Below, one piece after another: positions 33,493 to 44,126 of a stretch of DNA of 64,000 nucleotides; positions within the stretch are counted from its first letter, which is position 1, and each line of letters begins with the position of its first letter. The position numbers and the translations under genes were made by a program. A model generated the notes under the pieces. That model ran no database searches and was not told the origin of the DNA. It was given only the letters and a program-made list of their open reading frames with translations. Source of the stretch: Dillenia suffruticosa (taxonomy: Eukaryota; Streptophyta; Magnoliopsida; Dilleniales; Dilleniaceae); NCBI GenBank assembly GCA_033439265.1, contig JAVTVX010000017.1, forward strand, positions 8,392,001 to 8,456,000, written 5' to 3'.

Positions 33493-36400
33493 TCTATAAC
33501 AACTAATATCCTCTTTATCATTTTGATACCCTTTCGAGCTCTATTCAGGCCGTGTTTTTTTTTTCTTTAATTTATTTGAGGAAAGTGCTTTTTTCATCTT
33601 GAATAATTTTTTTCCAGTATGACCAATAATTTCTTTAAAATAAAATTTTGACCAATACTAATTTATGTATTATTTTTTTTATATTGCCATCGTGTTATTA
33701 CCCATTATATTCCCAATATCTTGCAAATATGAACGTTATTTAAAATCTATGCCTTTTATCAAACCAATAGTACTTTTCCCTTTTCCGTCACTACAAGGGT
33801 TAAGGCTCAAAGGAAGACAAGCGTCTATGATACCATGAGGTACATATGAAATCAGAGCCGATTCCTCCAAAAAATAAAAAGACCCAAACCCCTCCCCTCC
33901 CCCCCCCCCCGGCCCAAAAAAAAAAAATACACACACATTTCTGGGTTTAAAGTAATCTGGAGCATAATGGCGGGCAAGGGTTGCCAGCATGGTTCTAGTG
34001 AGTTAGGACTTGCCTTGAATATTCTTAACACATTATTGGATATTTTTAAATAAGATTTTGAATTTTATGATAAAAATAGATATCGAGAAAATTTTGCTTT
34101 TAAAAGTTTAAGTTAATTTAGATCGAATTTATATAAACACAATATGATTACTGAATACCGATAATTTATAAAAAAAAAAAAAAAAAAAAACTTCACTTAA
34201 ATATTAGAAAGGCGATAGTCATAGGTTAATGAAATTGATGTCTTGTTATTAAAAAATTATATATGATCAAAAGCTACACTTTTCTTCCCTTCATGTTTTC
34301 AATTCCTAAGTTCTTGCTGGTGCGCCAAGCAATGCCTCATTTGTGGAATTGCAGCACATATAAACAGAAAGAGGAAAAAAAAAAGGGAGGGAGAAGAGGG
34401 AGTGAATATACGTGTATCTACAAAATATGATTCAGTCAAGTTCTTCTATCTTCTCCATAAAATAAATTTCTTTCCATTATAAAAGTATGACTTTCCAATT
34501 TTAAATTTTGTGCAAAAGATTTATAAATAATTGGGGAGAAAATTGAGAGAGAATCTCTTATTACAGGAGAGAAAACATTCTCCTCTCTAAATAATCGACC
34601 AAAAGTTAATTACCAAAAGATTTTATTATCAAACGAATCATGAAAAAATATTTTCAATTTTCAAACCAATAAAAGTAAGACCCTGTTTTGGATATTGTAA
34701 TTGAGCATTGAAAAAAGTGTTTAGACCACCATGCACGAATGAGGGATCAAAGTGACGGCAGCTGAATTTAAGATGTTTGTTTGCGTGTTCTACATTGGCA
34801 TTTGTCGAATTCAATTTGAATTAAACAAGTTAGTTGGAAGAAAGCAACCTCTTTGAAACAAGTTGGTGGAAGATGAACTAACACAGTTTCTTACTCTAAT
34901 TTTTTTAAATATTATTTTTAAAATTTTTGATTTTTCTATTTTAATCACCATTATTATTTGAATTTTTCTTAATTTCCCTTCTAATCACTTGATTTTTCAT
35001 TTTTGTTGCATTTTGTTTAGCAACTTGGAAATGTAGATCGTGTATGGTAATTTTATTATGAAATATCATCCTAAAAATACGATGTTGTCAATGCTTCGCA
35101 TGTTTTCATGGTCGCAAGTTTAGTTATGGGAGTAATTCGTAAATCCATCGCAATGGAGAACAGAATTTCAAAGGAACTGACAGAACGTGTTTGGTTAGGT
35201 TGTGAATATGGCTTGACGTTTTGACATTGTATACCATTGTGTCAGGGAATTTGAGTAGTAGAAAAAAGATGGGCAATATTTAGTAGTATTTTTTTTTTAT
35301 GATTGAAATAGAATTGACTTTTAATAATTTTTATTTATTTAAGAATTATATAAAAAATTACTAATTTTTATAAAAAAATTTTAGGTTTGAGGGTTATACA
35401 AATCATGGTTCGTTTCTTGGGTTTCGGAAGCGCTCATATGGTGAAGCCATGTGAGCAGTGGAATGGCTCGAACGATCCCATGTGCCCCGAATCAGTATCT
35501 TGGATTATTCTAGAAGAACTTATTGTAAGATTAATTTAATCAAAACTTTTTTCCTAAAGTAAAGTAGACTCTCCCCCTTAGAATTCGCCGTGTGCATCTA
35601 GAACCTGTCGGTTAGGAAACATTCATAACTTTGTTTTCCTACTAAGATTACATTTTGATTAGTTGAATGACCATCATTTCCCCTTTCTTCCTTTCTTTTC
35701 GGTTTCTCCCTTATAGTTCAAAAAGAATATATGTACTTTGGTTATAAACTTATAATAAGAAAATTCATATTAGGACAAACTAACTCTGGCCGCCTCATTT
35801 AAAAAAGTTGAACTGATTCCTTCCTTCAGCTTATATTATTTTATTTTAAGTATAACATTTCTTTAATTAAAATAAAAGTTTAATATTGTACAAGTAAAAA
35901 TATAATATTTTATATTAAAAAATTGTACTTAATCTCACTGTGCTAACCTCAACTTTTTTGTTGCGTTAAAACGATTTAAACACGTGGCATGCCTGTGAAA
36001 CAGTATGCGACATGTTCAACAAAATTCAAAACAAATCCGTACGACACCCTCTACTTACAACAATTACCACCGCTTCGAGTAAGAGCACCACCTGGGGATA
36101 ACCGCTTTGAGGAGGCGCAAAAAACTAAATCATATGTCTTTAATCACCTCCTTTCCTTTCACGTCGAGGTTTGTGTATCAATGACCACTGTGGATACTTG
36201 AACACAATGATAGAACTCTCACCACGAAAACAGAAAGGCTCATAGTCGCCCATTTGAGGGATGCTTTGATTGAATACTTAAACTTGAGGAAACCCTTGCA
36301 ATCGCCCCATTTGAGACATGTCTTGAATACTTAACAATGATTTGTGATAAGAAGGAAATGCACATAATCGCCTCACTCGATCAAGTCACACTTTGAATGC

Positions 36401-36950
36401 TAAAACTTGATATCAAAGCCCCTTGAGGCAATGTACCCCATCATTGTCAAGGTCGAAAGGACTTAGGTCGTCAACTACGATTTGGTGTAGGGTGCATGTC
36501 AATTTTATATTTTTTGTCAATATTTAATAAAAAAATATTATATATTAATTATATTTATTATGTATTCAATTTTTCATACGTCTAATAACAAAAAATACAT
36601 TAAACTTAATATGAATAGCAAGATCTAGTATTGAATATACAATGAATTATTTTGGATCACAAAAAAATAAAAATTAAAAAAGGATGTTGAAAAAAAAAAC
36701 CTGATATCGATTGATTGAAGATTTATTTTGATTGTATAAAAATTTAAATATGAAATCACCAGATTAAAAAAAAAAAATTATACTATTAAATTGTCCCCTC
36801 GTAACATCGATCGATTGAAGATGGCTCTTTAAGTTTTATACATATTTTGCATGCTGTTATTATTTTACCGTGCATTCAAATTGAATTCAAATGGGTCAAT
36901 CTCCACCCAACCAAATCAAGTCCTCCGACTCAACCAAGTCAAGTCCATCG
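33493..36950. other. Intergenic DNA, no gene seen
   Basis: It is AT-rich, with a C12 tract (33899-33910) beside an A run and a long poly(A) run near 34170. A less AT-rich stretch at about 35985-36480 has no recognisable domain. No TE ends were identified. Confidence 0.45.
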
Positions 36951-36959
36951 ACACGTGGC
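36951..36959. promoter_or_regulatory. G-box/ABRE ACACGTGGC upstream of DUF4057 gene
   Basis: ACACGTGGC is a consensus abscisic-acid-response/G-box core. It lies about 345 bp upstream of the start codon and ahead of a GA-rich 5' UTR-like stretch (37100-37300). Its role is inferred from position only. Confidence 0.4.
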
Positions 36960-37303
36960 TGTTACGCGACAAAAATTAGGCGGAAACAAAATTCAAATTT
37001 CAATTTATTTTTAAAGTAGAAAAGATTCAAAAGAAAAAAAAAAATTGAAAACCAGTAGTTAGTGTGGTACAGTAGTAGCCCGCTGCTGCAAGCAATCGTA
37101 GAGAGAGAGAAGAGTGCAGAGAGAGAAAACAGAAAAAGTGTAAATTTAGATATTTCCAGAGAGAAGAGGATAGCGACGTCATTTCCGGAGTAAAGATCGA
37201 CCTTTCTCTTCAGGGTTTTTTAGGGTGTGAGAGACAGAACCTAGTCAAGAAAGAAAGAGAAGAGGCAGGCCTTAACTCTAAGAGTTTTAGAGAGAGAAAA
37301 AAA

Positions 37304-40300
37304 ATGGAGAGAAGCACACCAGTGAGGAAACCTCACACATCAACTGCTGATCTGCTAACTTGGCCTGAAAATCCTGCAGATTCTGTCTCCTCCACTTCCT
37401 CTGCTTCTCGCACTTCTTCCCGTCCTCATCAGGTTCTTCATTTCTCCTTTTTTCTCATTTTTTTTTATTGAAAGTTGCTTTTTCTTAGAAAATTTTTCAA
37501 TGTTTTTCTGGAATTTGATGGGGGCTTCTAATGCAGCCGTCGGATGGGATCAGTAAAGTGGTGTTTGGAGGGCAAGTGACGGATGAAGAAGCTGAGAGCT
37601 TGTTGAAAAGGTTAGTGAGAGAGAGAGAGATCTGATCTTTTGTTCTTGGGTTTCTATTTTGCTTCTCAAGATTCACATTTTACTGATTCGAATTTCCATA
37701 AGCATTAAATGCTTGTATTTGTCTGCATTCTTCACGGTTTTCACATTTCTTTTATTTCTTTGTATTTTTTCTATATAATTTATTTTCTTTTTGAATTAGT
37801 TACCTGTTTGGAGTTTTTTTTCCTCGTTTGCTTTTTTCTTCAGTTTTGATCTGTTCTTTTATTGTACTCCGAGGGTTTATATTTAATGGAGTGATCCATT
37901 CAGATATAGAGAACAGATCTTATATAAATCCTGGTTCGATTTTATTGGATACATTTGATTAATAATATTAATAATAAAAAAAGGATGATGACCTTGAATC
38001 TAACTGATGTCATGAAGTTGAATCCATTTTGAGACTTACATGCTTATAACCATTTCGGCGAATAATTCTGAGCCTTGTCTATTTGTAATCACTGATGTTT
38101 GTGCAATTGTCATGAACTGTATTTATCTAGTAGCACTTTTGTACTTCTGGGTCTGCCTGGTGTGAGCTTCGATTATTGTTTTGAAAAGAATTAGTTTCGA
38201 ATCTGTCTGCTATAACTCTACCCTTATCATTTGTTGCATTGTATGGCTCACATCCTGAATTGCTTTGGTGAAATGGATTTTGCTTTATTCAATTTCTTTC
38301 TCCTGCAATTTGAATTCGATTTGGAATTGGTTTTCTGCCCTTCTGTGGTTTATTTTGCTGAGGATATATGATTTTACTGTTATTGATTACATATTTCCAC
38401 TATTATCTACGACAACAACAACCTGAGCGTTAATCCCAATAATTTGGGGTCTATCATTTGAGAGACAAGTATGAGGATTTATAAAAAAAAAAAAAATAAT
38501 AATAATACGATGGTTTAATACGTGCGGATTCTTTTACAAGACTCATTCCTATCCAACGTCATCCTCTCGTCTAAACTCTTAATTATCATGTCTTTACGGA
38601 TAATTTGTATTCAAATTTTCAACGATCTCTTTTTACGTTTTACTAAATCTTCTATATCCAAGTTTTCTACTCTTCTAACCGGTGAGTCTTTGGGTCTTCT
38701 TTGCACATGCTCAAATCATCTCAGTCGACACTCTTGCATTTTATCCACAATTGAATTAATTTTTAATTTTTTACGAATTTTTTCATTTTTAATTCTATAT
38801 TTTCTAGTTTTACTACACATCCACTTAAGCATTCTCATTTTTGCTATCGTCATTTTTTGTTCTTGTTGTTTTTTAATAGCCCAACATTCAGTATCATATA
38901 ATAGTACATGTTTTATTGCGGTTCTATAGAATTTTCCCTTCAAATGTAGTGGTATCGTGCATTCACAAAGAATTCCGGATACCTTTCTCCATTTTATCCA
39001 ACCTGCTTGAATCCTATGATTAACATCTCCATCTATATTGTCATCATTTTGAATGATAGAATCAAGATATCTAAATCGTTCACTTTTTGATACATCTTAT
39101 CCATGTAATCTAATTGTTTCTTTATCGTTCTAATCATTATTGTTAAACCTATATCTCATATACTCAATTTTCGATCTATTCAATCTAAACCCTTTAGATT
39201 CAACTGGGTCCCTCCATAATTCTAATTTAGCATCAATATCTTCTCTAGTTTCATCAACCGACACTATATCATCTGTAAAAAATATACACTATGGTATTTT
39301 ATCTTAAATATTTTTTGTAATTTCATCTATCATTATTGCAAAAAGTATGAGATTTAATGTCGAACTTTGATGGAACCCAATGTTAATGGGAAACTATTGT
39401 TCATAACCCCGCAAGTTCTTATATTGGTTACAACTCCATTATACATATATTTAATGAGATTAATGTATTTCAAGGAGATCTCTTTTTCCATTAGCGCCCA
39501 CCACAATGTTTCTAGAAACCTTATCATATGTTTTTTCTAGATCAATGAATACCATATGTAGGCCTTTCTAATGTGCTCTATATGTCTCCATCAAATATCT
39601 TAACAAGTGAATTGGCTCTGTGGTGGATCTTTCTGGTATAAATCCAAATTGATTTTGAGACACAGTTATCTCTAATTTCAATCTATGTTCTATCACTCTC
39701 TCCCATAATTTCATTGTATTGCTCATAAATTTAATTTCTCAATAATTTGAGCAATTTTGTATGTCTCATTTATTCTTATATAGTGGTATAATTATACTCT
39801 CTCTCCATATTTGGGACGTTCTCTTAGTTTGCCAAATTTTGTTGAATATTTCCACTATTATCTAAGCTTGAAAACTGTTTGACTTTGACATAGGATTTTG
39901 TTTTGTCTTTTTTTGTTGGTTGTGGTTTTCATATTCACTTTTGTGATCTTTCATGGTAATTTAAATGAGTTAATACCTTTTGATCTATACACCACAACAC
40001 AATCATATCTTCACTCTCTTTGTATTTACCATGCTATATATGTATTTAATATGCTATTGTTCTTGCATTGATTTCCTGAGGACCTGGTTAAATAGATAAT
40101 TGTTTGGCTTGTAGGAAACCCTGTTCGGGCCATAAAATGAAGGAGATGACTGGTAGTGGAATCTTTGCTGCTGACGAAGAGGATGCTGCCTCAGAGGCTG
40201 GCAGTGCTAATACTGCTTCCAATAACAGAACTGGGCTGCGTATGTACCAGGTATTTGTTTAACTATACTCCGTGATGGCTGAGCCTGCACGAAGCATGCT

Positions 40301-41870
40301 AGATATATGGTTTATATTGATGTCTAATCTGTTGGCCTGGTTGTTTAACATTTTAGCAAGCAGTAGCTGGAATCAGTCAGATTTCATTTAGTGCGGAAGA
40401 AAACATCTCTCCTAAGAAGCCAACTTCTTTGCCTGAGGTGGCAAAGCAGCGTGAACTGAGTGGAACATTGGAAAGTGAGGCAGATATGAAATTGAGGAAG
40501 CAGCTGTCTGATGCTAAGTGCAAAGAGCTTAGTGGGCATGACATCTTTGCGCCCCCTCCTGAAATATTACCTCATCCATTGGCAGCTCATGCAGCAGAGC
40601 TGAAGGAAAGCAAAGACATAGGAGAGCCTGGATCGAGGAATGTCCACACATCTGTTAAAATTTCTAATGTGAGTGATTCTAATCGTTTAGGTGCTGATTC
40701 AATTTATTTGTTGTTATTCACTTTCACACCTGAGCACAACACACAGTTTTGTATTGAAAATCTTGCATCAAATGCTTGCTTGTGGAAAAGAAACCCCTTA
40801 TATTTGGCCTTTCCACCTTGGCTCTAGATGACTACTGCTGACCATTCACAAGCACATAAATGGAACAGATTAGAAGTTGTTGACTGGCCTCCTTTCTCCT
40901 ATATATCATTAGGCTCTTTATGTGTGTGTGTGTATTATTGTTAGATTTATTTCACTATATGCACATGCAGAAGCGTGTAAATTAAATAGTTAAAATTTTC
41001 GAATAAATATCTTAATCTGTAGTTTACAAAAAATAACCGAACTGCAAATTACGAAATCTCTCAATCTAAACTCTCGGTTAGGATGGTGATCATGAAATCA
41101 AACCACCGCCACAAATCCACGGTGTCTCAACCTAAAATCCAGTGAATCTAATGACGGAAAAATTTCTTACTCAAAATTTTTCGATCTCTTGATATTTTGT
41201 CACTCTAGACAAATTGATCTCTCTCACTTAGGTTGTCTCACTCAACCTCTCAATCTCAAGCAATATGCGGAGAGAGTTCTCTCTCATAGAACCCCCTCAA
41301 AAATGTTTTTTTACATAAGCCATTACGGAGAGATCTAAGGGGGAGATTAAGTGACTTCGGATAATGGGTTAACTACCCATTACCCTTTATCACTTAATTA
41401 TAATTTAAATAAATTTAAATTATTTACATGTGGTAAAAGACCCCTCATAGGCATATTTTACCAACAATTATAGTATATATAAATAATAGAGGACCTGGTA
41501 TTTTTTGTGAGAGATTAATCTAGCCTGTCCCTTTTTTCCGTTTCATTAGTTTTAGACTCCAGATATGAGCTAGATAATCATTTTTATGGTTGTGTAGCCT
41601 GCTGGTGGTCAAAGCAACTTTGTGTTCGGAGAAGAAACTGTGGTGAAGACGGCAAGGAAGATCCACAACCAGAAGTTTGCTGAGCTCTCTGGAAATGACA
41701 TCTTTAAGGAAGATGTTCCTCCTAGTTCTGCAGAGAAGCCATTGAGTACAGCGAAACTGCGAGAAATGAGTGGCAGTGACATCTTTGCAGATGGAAAGAG
41801 AGAGTCCAGAGACTATCTAGGTGGCATTCGCAAACCCCCTGGTGGTGAAAGCAGCATTGCACTGGTCTAA
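37304..41870 (+). CDS. DUF4057 family protein, repeated ELSGxDIF motifs
   Basis: Five exons, 37304-37432, 37537-37610, 40115-40250, 40357-40668 and 41598-41870, join in phase to 307 aa. The start MERSTPVRKPHTSTADLLTW is typical of the family. A short motif recurs: MKEMTGSGIF (76-85), CKELSGHDIF (168-177), FAELSGNDIF (244-253) and LREMSGSDIF (271-280), with a partial QRELSG (144-149). VVFGG and NFVFGEE are further repeated F-G blocks. No catalytic domain, signal peptide or membrane segment is visible and the protein looks largely disordered. The family is plant-specific and of unknown role. It includes Arabidopsis At1g35780 and At4g39860 and, as I recall, At1g78150. Database names such as N-lysine methyltransferase are not supported here. 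Intron 2 (2504 bp) contains an RTE LINE. The coding sequence is intact. Confidence 0.92.
38410..39845 (-). mobile_element. RTE-type LINE inside DUF4057 intron 2
   Basis: The 19-bp direct repeat atatttccactattatcta at 38391-38409 and 39846-39864 is a perfect target duplication. The minus strand encodes RTE-like reverse transcriptase blocks: FTDDIV (usual FADD), ETREDIDAKLELWR, and at the end KFYRTAIKHVLLYDTECWA and MRMLKWM. The minus-strand 3' end reads GACCCCAAATTATTGGGATT followed by a TTG repeat (GTTGTTGTTG), the known tail style of plant RTE elements. Stops and frameshifts interrupt it, and it is 5'-truncated with no endonuclease. It lies antisense to the host gene, well away from both splice sites. 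Confidence 0.92.
40960..41500. other. Unassigned repeat-like segment in DUF4057 intron 4
   Basis: It fills most of the 929-bp intron 4. It has a CT-rich middle, a GGGGGAGATTAAG purine tract near 41340 and AATGGGTTAACTACCCATTA, an inverted repeat near 41365. The look is that of a solo LTR or other transposon piece. No second copy in the window, no coding remnant and no target duplication was found. Confidence 0.25.
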
Positions 41871-42395
41871 CTTCTTTAGGCTTGACTCAGTTGCCTATGT
41901 TATTAACGTATCCTTGCTGTTCTGTTCCTCATTGGGACATGTTTTCTCCTTATTTGACCTGTATGATTGGTTTTGGTATGTAACAGGATTTAACATATCC
42001 TCGAAAGACTTTGTTTGGGCAATTGGCTAATTGGGTTGTGTGTCCATATCTTTGTTTCTTTGATGTCTCAAGTGGCTTGATGTTCCACGATGATCTCTTT
42101 CTAATGTTATATTAATGTTAAATTTAATAGACATTGAATTGCTCATGTACCGTCCAAAGTTGTTAAACAGGCTACTCCTAAGTTGTGTGAATGGGTTAAA
42201 TGTGACGGGATGTTAATAGAGAGGATATCAACGGTGCTAAACTTTTCAATCCAGCAAGAGAGTGAGATGTGCCAGACCTCTTCGAGTTATGACTACCGGT
42301 TATTTTTACTAGGAATAGCATTAAGGAATGAAACTGATCGTTTCAGTTTTCAATGAACTCGTTAATAGATCATTTCTGACTTCTGGCGCTGTTAC
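41871..42395. other. 3' flank of DUF4057 gene
   Basis: It probably holds the 3' UTR (about the first 250 bp) and then spacer. No other gene is seen. Confidence 0.45.
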
Positions 42396-42410
42396 ATAAA
42401 CAGACGGCTC

Positions 42411-42601
42411 TATCAACATATGTTGGCGTAAGTGGGAAGGGTATCTTCGTCCCTTAACCAGATCGGGAGTTCGATTCTCGTTAGGTATGGAAAAAACATT
42501 GTTGAGAGAAAATCCCCTTAATTGAGGCCTGACAAACTCTTTAATCCGGATTAGTCAGGACGAAACTCCGAATATTGGATGATCAAGACCAAAAAAAATA
42601 A
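42411..42601 (+). mobile_element. tRNA-derived SINE with 15-bp target duplication
   Basis: The head TGGCGTAAGTGGG fits a Pol III A box and GAGTTCGATTC fits a B box. The body contains CCGGATTAGTCAGGACGAAA, followed by an A-rich tail. The flanks ataaacagacggctc (42396-42410 and 42602-42616) are identical, proving retroposition. The clean duplication suggests a fairly recent insertion. Confidence 0.9.
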
Positions 42602-42990
42602 ATAAACAGACGGCTCCAAGTTCCTTTTAAGCTGGTCCTGGCGTATAAGAAAGAAGGGTTTGTCAGGTTGCCCCTTCCAATGATTTATGCAAGAAAAAAT
42701 GGCAGACCATATGGAGTGGGGTTGCTAGGTTGGTCCTCGAGTCCTTGAAATCGAGTAGGATAAGCTTGGTGCTTTCTTGAGTCATCTTTTTATAAAGGTG
42801 GTGAAAGTTGGCCTGAAAGTATGGTATGATGCTTTGTAACATTATCTAGAGGACGAAGGAATCAAACCCTAACCTACCACAAACCAGGAGGCCTAATCTG
42901 TAATCCTAAGCTGTCTGGATTTCATGGTCCCATTGGATTTTATCAGGGTGGACATGCACGGGACTTGGAAGAGAATTTGGAAGAAATGAT

Positions 42991-43166
42991 TTCTTTTTTG
43001 GTATTATACCGTTAAGTATCTAGACCCATATTCCGACTAATCTGATTTGGAACTTACAATGGCCCGCTATTCTCAACGTAATTTTTTTCATGCCCAAACC
43101 GCAAGTCGAATTCGAAAACTTGATTAAGAAATTTAATATCATATTTTATTAGATCAACCGTCCATA
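42991..43166 (-). mobile_element. tRNA-derived SINE with 17-bp target duplication
   Basis: On the minus strand the head has GGTTGATCTAATAAAATATG, then CGAATTCGACTTGCGG (B-box region). The body reads TTCCAAATCAGATTAGTCGG and ends in an A-rich tail (the T run just after 42990). The flanks aatttggaagaaatgat (42974-42990 and 43167-43183) are identical. It belongs with the copy at 108-306. Confidence 0.9.
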
Positions 43167-43334
43167 AATTTGGAAGAAATGATGTGGTGAAACAATAGCA
43201 AACACAGAAAATGAATCCCCTTTTTGAACGGGAACAATTTTTGCATGATACTGGTGAAAATCAATATCCCTTCTTTTAAGAGACTCGAATATTCAAGGTA
43301 ATGTCTAATAGGAAGTTTTCATATCTTTGAGTCA

Positions 43335-43532
43335 GTCGATGTTAAATTTTTTTAAATTAAGTGATTGGACACTTTACTCTTTTAATCAAATATCTTGAAT
43401 TTAAGTCATGAGAATGACAAAAAAGGATTTGGGAGAACAACCCTTAAAATAGACCCCACAGTATTCGAACTTGATTAATTGGACAAAATCCGGAAATCGA
43501 TAATGAAAAAAATAAAAAAAAAATAAAAAAAA
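43335..43532 (+). mobile_element. tRNA-derived SINE with 12-bp target duplication
   Basis: The head contains AAGTGATTGGACACTTTACTC. The body reads AAAAAGGATTTGGGAGAAC and ATTAATTGGACAAAATCCGG, and the tail is a long A-rich run with T interruptions. The flanks atctttgagtca (43323-43334 and 43533-43544) are identical. The body matches the minus-strand copy at 32219-32380. Confidence 0.88.
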
Positions 43533-43826
43533 AATCTTTGAGTCACCAGTATTATCACGAGGAACTCCTTTCGAAATTACTTCCGCAAATGTTGTACTTT
43601 ATTTTCATCTAGACTTTCTTAAATAAATCTTTTGCAAGGGACATTGTTTGCGGGAGGAGTTTAGCTCTAGTTGAACCCAGTTGGTGTGTAGGGCTCATTG
43701 TGCACCTTGTGGGCTCCTACCTCATACGTTAACAGAAAAAATTAATTGTGAACAGGTCCCACAACCACAAGGCATTAGCTTAAACATTCCTTTTTTTTTT
43801 GGGTGAGAAAAATTAAACATTCATAG

Positions 43827-44075
43827 TATTAGCAGAATTAAGGAAATAACATCAATTGAATACTTGATTATAGGAACAAGATTTAACATCCATTATTCCC
43901 TTCCCTTTAATTGTCTAATTGACTTTTCCTTTTTAGTTGATTTTTTTTCCCTTTCATTACTTAATTGATTCCTTTGTATTCTATAATTACGTATATCAAT
44001 TTTGTATATATACATATGTATCAAAACAAAGTGATTCAATGGAAAATCATTTCCTTTCACAATCAATTCTTATCA
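43827..44075 (+). repeat. 5' LTR of copia element
   Basis: Same length as 48313-48561 with five substitutions. The non-canonical TA...CA ends are shared by both copies, so they were present before this insertion. Confidence 0.95.
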
Positions 44076-44126
44076 TGGTATCAGAGCAGGTCTTCAACCT
44101 GTAAACCCTAGTCGCTTCATTCTTCC

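Noticed and set aside
38522..38929. 135-aa hydrophobic plus-strand frame in the DUF4057 intron
   Set aside because: It is antisense to the RTE reverse transcriptase remnant, which explains the openness.
40669..40827. DUF4057 exon 4 read-through to a stop at 40825-40827
   Set aside because: A good donor (AAT|GTGAGT) ends exon 4 at 40668, and exon 5 restores the family sequence. The extension matches nothing.
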